13,492 nt of DNA from Spongiicolonus versatilis (GCA_028286165.1 JAPYMU010000151.1:1-13492), one strand, 5' to 3'; positions 1 to 8,126 are shown, numbered from the stretch's first letter. Translations and numbers: made by a program. Notes: a model not told the origin generated them from the letters alone.

Positions 1-235
1 GTATATGAGCGTCAGCAGCGACACGTTTCTTAGTGTTGCTTGCACTGTCTTCTCTCCCCAGCATTCTTTGAATTTCGGGGATAAGTTCAGCCACATAGCA
101 TGCAGGCTTTTCGTCAAACAAAGGGCTGACTAAAATCTGAACGATATTCGCCATTTTTGCATAGGTGGTATGGCCATCATAACGCGAGATGGCCTTATCA
201 ATTTCCGCCATGCAATCTTTTCGGTCTTTCAGCAT
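1..235 (-). CDS. Unrecognised protein, third gene of the GNAT-ABC/HerA cassette (partial, 3' end outside window)
   Basis: I do not recognise this protein. The reading frame opens with ATG at 235 and stays open for 78 codons to the window edge, so only the N-terminus is seen. It starts MLKDRKDCMAEIDKAISRYD, is hydrophilic and mostly helical in character, and has no signal peptide or membrane segment. It contains a short segment VAELIPEIQRMLG and then a basic stretch (NTKKR). It begins 5 bases after the stop of the HerA-like gene with no clear Shine-Dalgarno sequence, which suggests translation coupled to that gene. By position it could be the partner of the HerA ATPase, since HerA-type motors usually pair with a nuclease such as NurA, SIR2 or a PLD protein. 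No nuclease motif is visible in the part present, so the function is open. Confidence 0.6.
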   Translation of the reverse strand, partial: MLKDRKDCMAEIDKAISRYDGHTTYAKMANIVQILVSPLFDEKPACYVAELIPEIQRMLGREDSASNTKKRVAADAHI

Positions 236-240
236 GGTGG

Positions 241-1608
241 TTAATCCTCGTGAATTGGCGTGTTGCCGCCGTGGGCCGAAAGCCTCGGACGGACTTTTTC
301 AATGAAACTCCGGCCACTTGCAGCATCTGCAACAATGGCTTCTCCGGTATCAAGCGAGCGAATAACGTCCCCCACAGAGGGAATTTTTCTTTCCTCGTAA
401 GTGTAGGCATGCGAATTGCGCGTGGGCATCCGGTGAACAGAGGCCTGAATGTCTGCCTCAAAACCCAGTTTGTGGGTGAATGTAATGTCTGTTTGGCTCA
501 TAAGCCGAGTATCCACAGCAGAAGGTTGTTGTGTGGCGAAAATCAGCGATAGGCCAGTATCCCTCCCCCGCTTGACATAGTCAACCAAGGGGCCGCTTGC
601 CGGCGTTTTCCCCTCATTGGGGGCGATGATATGGATTTCGTCCACTATTATCCACAGCCTTTCAGGCAAAGTGCCTTTTGGCTCGCCTTTCCCCAAACGT
701 CGGGCGATTTTTCTTGACTGATGGTGAACGTTCATCTGCGTGGCTAACAGGCGTGTCAAAACCCCCGCTGTCAGAGCGCGCATATTGTCAGGCAAGTGCC
801 TGAGCAATACTACTGATGTTCTGCCCGGGGTAAGAAATTCAGAAATCCCCATGCCCGGTTCACCGACAAGTCCCATTTCCGCTGTTGCCTGCAACCGCCA
901 CCGCAAGGAATCGATGGTGGTGGATTGAAATGAAGGCAGTGTATTTGGCTGAGCGAGATTGGCGAGCGCACAGGGGCTATGGTCATCAGAAATTCTGAGT
1001 AAATCGACCAGCGCCTGCCCCATGGGGGAGAATCTTTCCTGCTCCAGAATAGCAAGCCAATCGTCCACCTGAAGTTGCTTGGGGGAAATGCGAAAAACTT
1101 TCGCCGCCGGTAAACCGGAATCATTGCGGCGAGGAGTCCAGAAATGAACATTGCTGACAACAGTTGGCGCCAATCCCCATCGGGAAAGATCTTTCAGTTG
1201 TGAAGAATCTTCTGGCAAGCTTTCACACGGAGATGAGGCCATTGTCCAGAACTGATTCTGCACGTCCAAAATAACAATGGAGTTAGAAAGAACGCTGCCA
1301 TCAGTAATGCTTGGAATACCCGCCAAGCATTCTATCATCGACCCAAGGTTAAAGCTTTTCCCGGTGCCCCGGGAGCCAAAAATTCCAACCACATGAGGGA
1401 AAGACAGGTCCAGCCAGACACTGTAATCCAAAATATTGTTGCCCGAAGACATCTCAGATACCTTCCCGACCAAGCCGCAGGTTGATTGACCGGCATCTAA
1501 TTGACGGCCAATTAATACTGCCCGAGAGGACGTATCCATATTCAAAAGACCCGAGCCTTCCCGAGTCTTGAATTTAGACTTGATGATGACTTTTGGGGTT
1601 TTTCGCAT
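241..1608 (-). CDS. HerA/FtsK-superfamily (DUF87-like) P-loop ATPase
   Basis: A 455-residue P-loop ATPase of the HerA branch of the FtsK/HerA superfamily. These are usually hexameric DNA-translocating motors that work with a nuclease or another effector. The Walker A motif GSRGTGKS lies at residues 78-85. A strand ending in ILDVQNQ follows near 113-119. The Walker B motif IIVDEIH is at 320-326, and the polar sensor segment ATQQPSAVD is at 358-366. Ahead of the sensor sits the arginine-bearing stretch KRGRDTG, where HerA proteins carry trans-acting arginines. The N-terminal ~70 residues are small and HAS-barrel-like at best. ATG codons at 1611 and 1608 both overlap the upstream TGA. The second is chosen because GGGGAG (1615-1620) lies 6 bases before it, against 3 for the first; a GTG at 1623 is also in frame. 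Overlap with the GNAT-ABC gene implies one mRNA and coupled translation. Family assignment is firm, the exact role is not. Confidence 0.85.
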   Translation of the reverse strand: MRKTPKVIIKSKFKTREGSGLLNMDTSSRAVLIGRQLDAGQSTCGLVGKVSEMSSGNNILDYSVWLDLSFPHVVGIFGSRGTGKSFNLGSMIECLAGIPSITDGSVLSNSIVILDVQNQFWTMASSPCESLPEDSSQLKDLSRWGLAPTVVSNVHFWTPRRNDSGLPAAKVFRISPKQLQVDDWLAILEQERFSPMGQALVDLLRISDDHSPCALANLAQPNTLPSFQSTTIDSLRWRLQATAEMGLVGEPGMGISEFLTPGRTSVVLLRHLPDNMRALTAGVLTRLLATQMNVHHQSRKIARRLGKGEPKGTLPERLWIIVDEIHIIAPNEGKTPASGPLVDYVKRGRDTGLSLIFATQQPSAVDTRLMSQTDITFTHKLGFEADIQASVHRMPTRNSHAYTYEERKIPSVGDVIRSLDTGEAIVADAASGRSFIEKVRPRLSAHGGNTPIHED

Positions 1609-3470
1609 CATTTTCTCCCCCACTTATGGTGAGCATCGGGCAAAAGCCGCAAAATTTTATCGGGCTTTAACTCAGTGGAAACTTTACTGTAATCCACCGT
1701 GGCCACTACAATAGCAGTGCCGTTTCTTGTGGCTTCTTTTCTGAGCCTCCGACAAACCGCCGCAGTGGAAAATTTGTCAAGTGACTCACAGAATTCGTCA
1801 ACCACGAGCAACTTCGGATTTTTCGCCAGAGCCAAAGCGAGACTCAAGCGATACCGTTGCCCAGTGCTGAGTGTATCAGATGGGCGAACAAAAAGTTGAG
1901 CTTCAGCAAGACCGGCGGAAGCCAGTAATTTTAGCGATTCTTCCAATGCCAGCCCCCGCTCAGCCAACAAAGCGATGGGCGATTTGGCCCTTGGGGGTGG
2001 GACCGGCACCGCCACTTTTACCCGAGGGCTACCGATATTGCCCACGCTGGTAATTCCTTTTTTGAGAGAAACAGATCTTTTCTGTTCCCGGACGTGCCGT
2101 GCGATTGCCCGAAGCAAGAGGGACTTGCCTGTTCCGCTTGCTCCGGTTATCAGAGCAATTTCTCCGCTTCCAACATCCATGTTTAATTCCTTGATTATGA
2201 CATTTGTAAATTCCTTGGCAACTATGCCAAATGCCTCCTGTATTTGGCGAGCCTCTCTTGAGGAGTCCGGACGAGCAGACGCACGAATTTCCATTTCCCC
2301 AAGTTTGACGAGGCTTTTTATTTTCTGTTTGGGTCTTTCGGCAACAAGCTCATACGGCACAATCTGCCGCAGGTGTTTACGGGCGCTGCTTGTCAGGCCA
2401 ATCATATAAACAGGCTTGGGGTGCCGGTATAAGTGATGCAGTTGCACCCAATCACCCGCACTCAGCTTCTCCGGGGATTTCTTGATGCGCCCTATCATTT
2501 TCCGGAGGGAAATTTTGCGATCTTTCATCACCTCGGTGAGCAATTCGGCGTGCGACCGATACATAGACAAGATGCCTCCCCCGCCTTGCGGCAACCCCGC
2601 ATTGTTTTGCATTCTTTTCAGTAGGTAGTCCATACTTTTTACAAGGCGTGAGCCGTTGCCCTCGGTTTCGCCGACAGAGACAAACCCCGATTGTTTCACA
2701 AACGGCCAGTATCGCAGCATCTCTGCTGTGATTTCCATGAAGACAGGCTGCAAGCCCCCGATGTGCCAGCGTTTTTCGGCGAAATGTACCGCCGCTTCAG
2801 CGAGAATCCTCGCCAGTCCAATCCCTCTGACTTCTGGAAAAACCACACAGCGCGATATGCGCACTATCGCATTAGTGTAATTCTTTGCCGTGTCAAGATC
2901 CCACCGGTCCCATTGGATATTTCGGCTGTCGTCCCGGAAAGCGGTGTCTAAAACCTTTTTCCGCGCAACATTTACGAGAAAGCAGGATGCAATCTCCACG
3001 AAACCAACCACCTCAGGAAGGTCGGGTGAATTAATCTTAGCAATGAGAGGCGCCCTGCGTGCGGCCCCCGCTCCATTGCGATAATGGCAACGGGTAAGTG
3101 ATTCATATCCCAACAATTCCTCCAGGGTCTCGATTTCTTTAACGAGCACCCGAAAAGATTTATTGGAAATTTTAATTTTCCATTGTTTACTCCAAGCGCC
3201 GGAAATTAAAACTTCGCTTTTTGTTTTGGCTGTTTTTACATAAAGCCAGCCATTTTTTTTGCGCGAAATAGATTCGCCCATTCCAACTAGGGCGAAACGG
3301 CGAAGAATCCTTTCTTCCCCTTTGTCAGAAGTTATTTTTATTTGGTGATTGCGTACGGTCTTCCGAATGATTTTCCCCCAGCTGCCATCATGGGAAGACG
3401 TGCAGTTGCGAGAGGAAACACCCCGGAGATTCACCGAACTATTGTTTTTTTGAGTTTTCTTTAATGGCAT
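1608..3470 (-). CDS. GNAT acyltransferase-ABC ATPase fusion protein (COG2401-like)
   Basis: A 620-residue fusion. An N-terminal part of ~120 residues with no recognised domain is followed by a GNAT-type domain (about 124-275). This contains HYRNG near 129-133, the acyl-CoA loop RGIGLA at 215-220, and EMLRYWPFVKQSGF near 250-263, a pattern I associate with Mom-like/COG2401 acetyltransferases. A helical linker (300-390) leads to a soluble ABC ATPase domain. That domain has Walker A GASGTGKS (443-450), signature LSTGQ (534-538) and Walker B LLVVDE (554-559). The usual histidine of the H-switch appears replaced by valine (VATVDY, 589-594), and no clear Q-loop is seen. There are no membrane segments, so this is not a transporter. 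The frame is open upstream to TTG at 3596, but ATG 3470 is preferred because GAAG lies about 8 bases ahead and nothing comparable precedes TTG 3596 or ATG 3560. Phage Mu Mom, a GNAT-fold DNA modifier, suggests nucleic-acid modification as a role; that is inference. Confidence 0.82.
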   Translation of the reverse strand: MPLKKTQKNNSSVNLRGVSSRNCTSSHDGSWGKIIRKTVRNHQIKITSDKGEERILRRFALVGMGESISRKKNGWLYVKTAKTKSEVLISGAWSKQWKIKISNKSFRVLVKEIETLEELLGYESLTRCHYRNGAGAARRAPLIAKINSPDLPEVVGFVEIASCFLVNVARKKVLDTAFRDDSRNIQWDRWDLDTAKNYTNAIVRISRCVVFPEVRGIGLARILAEAAVHFAEKRWHIGGLQPVFMEITAEMLRYWPFVKQSGFVSVGETEGNGSRLVKSMDYLLKRMQNNAGLPQGGGGILSMYRSHAELLTEVMKDRKISLRKMIGRIKKSPEKLSAGDWVQLHHLYRHPKPVYMIGLTSSARKHLRQIVPYELVAERPKQKIKSLVKLGEMEIRASARPDSSREARQIQEAFGIVAKEFTNVIIKELNMDVGSGEIALITGASGTGKSLLLRAIARHVREQKRSVSLKKGITSVGNIGSPRVKVAVPVPPPRAKSPIALLAERGLALEESLKLLASAGLAEAQLFVRPSDTLSTGQRYRLSLALALAKNPKLLVVDEFCESLDKFSTAAVCRRLRKEATRNGTAIVVATVDYSKVSTELKPDKILRLLPDAHHKWGRK

Positions 3471-3623
3471 TTTTATTTCTTCAGCGCATCGCGTTGAAAA
3501 ACTTTTACCAACATTTGATTGTTGCCGCCAATCTCCTGTTGAGCAACTGTATCCTATCATAAAATCAGATATGAGTTTCCGGGCATAGAACGCCAATCAG
3601 GATAAAACTAGGAGATTCCAGCA
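3471..3623. promoter_or_regulatory. Divergent intergenic region between the GNAT-ABC gene and the dehydrogenase gene
   Basis: This A/T-rich stretch separates two divergent genes and must hold the promoter of the minus-strand GNAT-ABC/HerA cassette. The best minus-strand -10 candidate is TATGAT, reading leftward around 3557-3562, but no matching -35 hexamer sits 16-18 bases ahead of it, so no start site is assigned. The octamer GATTGGCG occurs twice in minus-strand orientation, about 60 bases apart. No RNA gene or convincing small ORF was seen. The region could instead code for an N-terminal extension of the GNAT-ABC protein, because that frame stays open to TTG 3596. Confidence 0.4.
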
Positions 3624-3652
3624 TTAGCAGAATATGTTAAGTAGGTTATAAT
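3624..3652 (+). promoter_or_regulatory. Sigma70-type promoter of the dehydrogenase gene
   Basis: A perfect -10 hexamer TATAAT (3647-3652) is preceded at exactly 17 bases by TTAGCA (3624-3629), which matches 4 of 6 positions of the -35 consensus. Transcription would start near 3659, leaving a leader of about 29 bases. The leader contains a strong Shine-Dalgarno sequence GGAGG (3677-3681), six bases before ATG 3688. This supports that ATG over the TTG 33 bases upstream, which would lie ahead of the predicted transcript start. The call rests on pattern only. Confidence 0.65.
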
Positions 3653-3687
3653 CCTTGTGTTTTTTCACTTTCACCCGGAGGCCTGCC

Positions 3688-6108
3688 ATGAAAACACACG
3701 CCCGCGTCGTCATTATCGGCGGCGGCATGATGGGAGTCGGACTGCTGTACCACCTGGCGAAAGAGGGCTGGAGCGATGTGGTGCTGTGCGAGAAAGGCGA
3801 GTTGACTTCCGGCTCCACCTGGCACGCCGCCGCGCTCACCCCGCATTTTATCGGCAGTTTGAACATGGCCAAGGTGCATTGCTACGGCATCGAACTGTAC
3901 AAAACGCTGGAAGAGGAAAGCGGCCAGGCCACCGGCTGGCACGGTTGCGGCAGTTTGCGGCTGGCGACCAACAAAGAGGAGGTGGACTGGTTTCACCTGG
4001 TGCAGGGCGTGGTGCGGCTGGCCGGGGCCGAGTTGCACATCGTGCCGCCGGCCGAGATTCCCGGCCTTCACCCGCTGCTGAACACCGACGGCGTGCTGGC
4101 CGGCGCATGGACGCCGGGCGACGGCCACTCCGACCCCAATGGCACCTGCAACGCCATGGCCATCGTCGCCCGCCGCCACGGCGCCGAAATTTACCGCCAC
4201 ACCCGTGTCACCGCGATTGAAAAAAACGGCGGGGAGTGGCGCGTCCTCACCGACAAGGGGGCGATACACTGTGAACACGTGGTGAACGCCGCCGGCTGCT
4301 ACGGGCCGCAGGTGGGCGCCATGGTGGGTTTGCAGGTGCCCATCGTGAACATGGTGCACCAGTACGTGATGACCGAAAATGTGGAGGAGGTCGCCGCGCT
4401 GGCCAAAGAGATTCCGGTGGTGCGCGATCCGCGCGCGTCGTGTTATTCGCGGCAGGAGCAGAACGGTTTGATTTTCGGGCCCTACGAAACCGCAGGCGCG
4501 CGCGCATGTTTTTTGGACGGCGTGGACTGGGGTTTTGACATGGAGTTGCTGGAGCCGGAACTGGAGCGCATTGCGCCGTGGCTTGAGATGGGCATGGAGC
4601 GCATTCCGTGCGCGCAAAACGCCGGCATTAAAAAAATTATCAGCGGGCCCATCACCCACACCCCGGACGGCACGTTTCTCCTCGGCCCGGCGGCCGGCCT
4701 GCGCAACTTCTGGATGTGCTGCGGCGCCGCCATCGGCATCACCCAGGGCGCCGGCGCCGGCAAATACCTGGCGCAGTGGATGATGCACGGCCAGACCGAA
4801 ATTAACGTGCGCGAATTTGACCCGCGCCGCTTCGGCGCATATGCGGCCGGCGACTACAACCTGGCCAAGTCGCTGGACGACTACGAGCATATGTACCAGG
4901 TGCACTTCCCCGGCGAGTTCCGCGAACCCGGCCGGCCGGTGAAGGTGACGCCGGTGTACGAAAAATTGAAGTCCCAGGGCGCGGTTTTTGCCGAGGTCTT
5001 CGGCTGGGAGCGGCCGAAGTGGTTTGCGGCCGGCGGTGAGCGCGAAGAGCAATACAGTTTCCGCCGCACCAACTGGTTTGCGCCGGTGGCCGCCGAGTGC
5101 AAGGCGGTGCGCGAGCGCGCCGGGGTTTGCGACCTCAGCAGTTTCACCAAACTTGAAGTGCGCGGCGAGGACGCCGAAAGTTTTCTCAACCGCCTGTGCT
5201 GCAACCGCATGCCGGCCAAAGACGGCGGCATCATTCTCGGCCACATGCTGACCGAGCGCGGCGGCATTGAATGCGAGATGACCATCACCCGCCTCACGGC
5301 CGGCCACTATTACGTGCTGTCGGCCATCGTCGCGCAAATCCACGACTACGACTGGCTCAGCCAGCACATCCACGACGGCGAGAGGGTGAGCGTCACCGAT
5401 GTCACCGACGCCACCGCCATGCTGGCCCTGGCCGGCCCGCGCGCGCGCGACATTCTCGGCAAACTCACCGACGCCGACCTCGGCAACGCCGCCTTCCCCT
5501 GGCTCAGCGCGCGCCAAATCACCGCCGCCGGCGTGGCGCTGCGCGCGCTGCGCGTTTCCTACGTCGGTGAACTCGGCTGGGAACTGCACCACCCGATGTG
5601 CGACATGGAAAAGTTGTACGACGCGCTGATGGAAGCCGGGCGCGAGTTCGGCGTGGCCAACTTCGGCGTCTACGCGGTGAACGCCATGCGCCTTGAGAAA
5701 GCCTACAAGGCATGGGGCGCCGAGTTGACCACCGAGATCGTGCCGGCCGAGGCCGGCATTGAGCGCTTTGTCAAGTACGACAAGGATTTCATCGGCAAGG
5801 CCGCGGCCCTGGCGCAAAAAGAGCGCGGCCTGCGCATGCGCATCGTCTATCTCACGGTCAGCGACGGCGACAACGACGTGTCAGGCAACGAACCGCTGTT
5901 TGAAAAAGGCGGCGGCGACATCATCGGCGTCACCACCAGCGGCGCCTTCGGCCACAGCGTCGGCAGGAGCATCGCTTTCGCATATGTGAAGCCGGAGTTG
6001 GCCGCCGCCGGCACCAAACTGGAGATCGCCATGCTCGGCCAGCGGCGCCAGGCCACCGTTGCCGAGTGCGCGGTCTACGATCCGGACAACGCAAAATTGC
6101 GCGCCTGA
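3688..6108 (+). CDS. FAD-dependent dimethylglycine/sarcosine dehydrogenase family protein (FAD oxidoreductase + GcvT domains)
   Basis: An 806-residue two-part enzyme. The N-terminal FAD oxidoreductase half starts with a Rossmann dinucleotide-binding loop (GGGMMG, residues 11-16). It carries GSTWHAAAL, whose His46 lies at the site of covalent 8-alpha-histidyl-FAD attachment in dimethylglycine and sarcosine dehydrogenases. From about residue 455 the protein is an aminomethyltransferase (GcvT) domain, including YVGELGWELH and a C-terminal GcvT_C barrel with SGAFGHSVGRSIAFAYV. The known chemistry of the family is oxidative N-demethylation of a methylated glycine, with the one-carbon unit passed to tetrahydrofolate. 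Length and domain order are those of intact family members. No signal peptide is present, so it should act in the cytoplasm. Electrons probably go to an electron-transfer flavoprotein, which is not encoded here. The true substrate (dimethylglycine, sarcosine or a relative) cannot be read from the sequence. It appears to be transcribed alone and ends 18 bases from the convergent MFS gene. Confidence 0.9.
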   Translation: MKTHARVVIIGGGMMGVGLLYHLAKEGWSDVVLCEKGELTSGSTWHAAALTPHFIGSLNMAKVHCYGIELYKTLEEESGQATGWHGCGSLRLATNKEEVDWFHLVQGVVRLAGAELHIVPPAEIPGLHPLLNTDGVLAGAWTPGDGHSDPNGTCNAMAIVARRHGAEIYRHTRVTAIEKNGGEWRVLTDKGAIHCEHVVNAAGCYGPQVGAMVGLQVPIVNMVHQYVMTENVEEVAALAKEIPVVRDPRASCYSRQEQNGLIFGPYETAGARACFLDGVDWGFDMELLEPELERIAPWLEMGMERIPCAQNAGIKKIISGPITHTPDGTFLLGPAAGLRNFWMCCGAAIGITQGAGAGKYLAQWMMHGQTEINVREFDPRRFGAYAAGDYNLAKSLDDYEHMYQVHFPGEFREPGRPVKVTPVYEKLKSQGAVFAEVFGWERPKWFAAGGEREEQYSFRRTNWFAPVAAECKAVRERAGVCDLSSFTKLEVRGEDAESFLNRLCCNRMPAKDGGIILGHMLTERGGIECEMTITRLTAGHYYVLSAIVAQIHDYDWLSQHIHDGERVSVTDVTDATAMLALAGPRARDILGKLTDADLGNAAFPWLSARQITAAGVALRALRVSYVGELGWELHHPMCDMEKLYDALMEAGREFGVANFGVYAVNAMRLEKAYKAWGAELTTEIVPAEAGIERFVKYDKDFIGKAAALAQKERGLRMRIVYLTVSDGDNDVSGNEPLFEKGGGDIIGVTTSGAFGHSVGRSIAFAYVKPELAAAGTKLEIAMLGQRRQATVAECAVYDPDNAKLRA

Positions 6109-6126
6109 CCAAGGCCGCCATTTTGC

Positions 6127-7392
6127 TCAGCGCAACTGCCGGCAGCGCGTTTCCCGCAGCAGCAGCACACAGGCCAGGGCCAGGGCGTGGGTGGCCAGCA
6201 GCGCGCTGAGGGCTTTGGTGTAGGCGGCGGCGGTGTAGATGCGCGCACCGGCCGCGGCGGCGCCGTCCCAGTTCAAGTCCAGCAGCCAGCCGAGCACCGG
6301 CTGCATCACCGCCCCGGAGCCGACCACGAACATGTTGAACACGCCCATGGCCGTGGCGCTGTGCTGCAGCGGGTTGACCTCGCGCATGGCGCCGAAGCCG
6401 ACGGTCATGAACGAGCCGCTGAGGCCGAGCAGGAAAAACAAAACCGCCAGCGCCGCCGGCGCGCTGAAACCGGCGAACAGCGTCACCGAGAAAACCGCCG
6501 CGCTGCAAAGGACGCCGGCCAGCAGCACCGGCTTGCGGCGGCCGATGCGGTCCGACAGCCAGCCCGAGCCCGGCGCGCCCACCGCCCAGCCCACAAACAG
6601 CAGCGAGGCCACGCCCGCCGCCTGCGCCACCGGGTAGGCGTACACATCGCTCAGCCACGGCACCGCCCACAGCCCGGCGAAAGCCAGCATGGTGGCGGTC
6701 ATGCCGAAACCGATGCCGGCGCAGGCCCAGGTTTGCGGATTGGCGGCCACCGTGGCGACGCCGGTGAAGGCGCCCGGCCGGCCAGCCGGCGGTGCCGGCG
6801 GCGCGGCTTTTTGCGGCCGGCGGGGGACGATGTAAAACACCGCCACCGCCATCACCACCGCCGCCGCCGCCATGGCGCCCACCGTGGCGCGCCAGCCCGC
6901 CGCCTCCACCAAATGCCGCAGCGGCGCCTGCCCCAGCACGGCGCCGCACATGCCCACCGTTTGCACCGCCCCGGCCAGCATTGCAAAACGCGCCGGCGCA
7001 AACCAGTAGTGGGCGATGGTGAGGGTGCCCACAAAAGCAAACGCCACCGCCGCGCCAATGGCCGCGCGGAACAAGGAAGCCGCCGCCACCGATTCGCTCA
7101 GCGCAAACCCGGCCGAGCCCAGCGCGCACACCGCCAGCGCGGCGCTCATCAATTTGCGCGGGCCGAAGCGGTCGTTCAGCATGCCCACCGGAATTTGGAT
7201 GGCGGCGTAGGCGTAGAAATACCACGCCGACAGCGCCCCCAGGGCCGCCGCGCCCACCGCAAAATCGCGCATCAACTCGCCGGTGAACACGCTCGGCGCG
7301 ACGCGCTGGATAAAAGCGAGGGCGAAAAACAGCGCGCCGAAAGAAAATGCAGCCAGCGCGCGCGCCGGGGACACCGGCGGCGGAACCGTCAC
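6127..7392 (-). CDS. Major facilitator superfamily (MFS) transporter
   Basis: A 421-residue inner-membrane transporter with about 12 hydrophobic segments in two six-helix halves. The MFS motif A appears twice, between helices 2-3 (GMLNDRFGPRK, residues 70-80) and 8-9 (GWLSDRIGRRK, 277-287). This shows the internal duplication of the family and an intact second half. The central loop (about 190-210) is rich in proline and alanine. The start is taken as GTG 7392, which overlaps the TGA of the dsbC gene (GTGA). A purine-rich stretch GGGAGG lies immediately ahead, too close for ideal initiation, so re-initiation by terminating ribosomes is likely. The frame is open far upstream, but that extension is an arginine/proline-rich shadow of dsbC. 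Substrate is not predictable; similarity is to general metabolite:H+ symporters. It is the last gene of a yajQ-dsbC-MFS unit. Confidence 0.85.
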   Translation of the reverse strand: MTVPPPVSPARALAAFSFGALFFALAFIQRVAPSVFTGELMRDFAVGAAALGALSAWYFYAYAAIQIPVGMLNDRFGPRKLMSAALAVCALGSAGFALSESVAAASLFRAAIGAAVAFAFVGTLTIAHYWFAPARFAMLAGAVQTVGMCGAVLGQAPLRHLVEAAGWRATVGAMAAAAVVMAVAVFYIVPRRPQKAAPPAPPAGRPGAFTGVATVAANPQTWACAGIGFGMTATMLAFAGLWAVPWLSDVYAYPVAQAAGVASLLFVGWAVGAPGSGWLSDRIGRRKPVLLAGVLCSAAVFSVTLFAGFSAPAALAVLFFLLGLSGSFMTVGFGAMREVNPLQHSATAMGVFNMFVVGSGAVMQPVLGWLLDLNWDGAAAAGARIYTAAAYTKALSALLATHALALACVLLLRETRCRQLR

Positions 7393-8126
7393 CCTCCCAG
7401 CCCGGCGCGGCGCAGCAGTTCCGCGGCCGGCAGGTAGCCGCCGAGCATGGTGCCGTCGTCCAGGTAAACGGCCGGGGTGCCGCGCACGCCGAGGTCCTGG
7501 CCGAGGCGGAATTGATCGGCCACCGGGTTGTCGCAGGCGCGCCGCGGCGGCGGGCGGCCGGTCTTGGCTTCGGTCATGGCGCGGTTGCGGTCGGCGGCGC
7601 ACCACACCGACACCGCCTTGTCGTAACTCTCGCTGCCGATGCCGGTGCGCGGGAAGGCGAGGTAGCGCACCTGCAAACCGCCGCGGCCGAGGGCATCCAT
7701 TTCCTGGTGCAGCAGGCGGCAGTAGCCGCAGTCAATGTCGGTGAACACGGTGACGTAGCGCCGCGCGTTTTTTGGACCGAATACAATCATGTCGCCGGCC
7801 GGCACCGCGCCGAGCCGCGCCGCCACCTCCCGGCCGCGCGCTGCGGCCAGCAGACTGGCGCCGCTGCCCTTGTCGAACATCTCGCCGATCATGATTTGCC
7901 CGCCGCTGTCGTAGATGTGAAACATGCCGCTGTCGGAACTGAGCAGGTAAACGCCGGGGATGCCGGTGGCGCGCAGGGAGCGCACGGTGAGCGGCAGAAT
8001 CTCCTCCAGTTTTTCGCGCAACTCGGCGGCGGCAGCGGCGGAGGTGTCGGCGCGGGCGGTGAACACGGCGGCGGCGGCGGCGGCAATGCAGACCGCAGTG
8101 CGCAGGTGGACGTTCAAGATCGCCAC
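7389..8126 (-). CDS. dsbC: DsbC-family periplasmic thiol:disulfide interchange protein
   Basis: A 245-residue exported protein. Residues 1-26 form a signal peptide with a short basic start, an alanine/valine-rich core and an ARA cleavage site. A short dimerisation domain (about 30-100) follows, then a thioredoxin-fold domain. The active site is CGYC (133-136), the exact motif of DsbC. The cis-proline loop is TPAV (217-220). Two further cysteines, Cys176 and Cys198, match the structural disulfide of DsbC. Known role: isomerisation of wrong disulfides in the periplasm, kept reduced by DsbD (not in this window). The start is GTG 8126, directly after the yajQ stop (TGAGTG), with no good Shine-Dalgarno, so coupled translation is likely. 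An in-frame TTG at 8117 is an alternative that would still leave a signal peptide. The neighbours do not explain a functional link. Confidence 0.9.
   Translation of the reverse strand: MAILNVHLRTAVCIAAAAAAVFTARADTSAAAAAELREKLEEILPLTVRSLRATGIPGVYLLSSDSGMFHIYDSGGQIMIGEMFDKGSGASLLAAARGREVAARLGAVPAGDMIVFGPKNARRYVTVFTDIDCGYCRLLHQEMDALGRGGLQVRYLAFPRTGIGSESYDKAVSVWCAADRNRAMTEAKTGRPPPRRACDNPVADQFRLGQDLGVRGTPAVYLDDGTMLGGYLPAAELLRRAGLGG

Noticed and set aside
1..235. Assigning the partial gene as a NurA nuclease because it follows a HerA gene
   Set aside because: The visible residues show none of the NurA acidic motifs; position alone is not enough.
3646..5817. 723-codon open frame antisense to the dehydrogenase gene
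   Set aside because: It is rich in His, Ala, Gly and Val with no domain-like pattern. It is a codon-bias shadow of the GC-rich real gene, which has clear motifs, a promoter and a ribosome-binding site.
6109..6126. Bidirectional terminator between the convergent dehydrogenase and MFS genes
   Set aside because: The 18-base gap contains no stable hairpin and only a short T-run, so no terminator is called.
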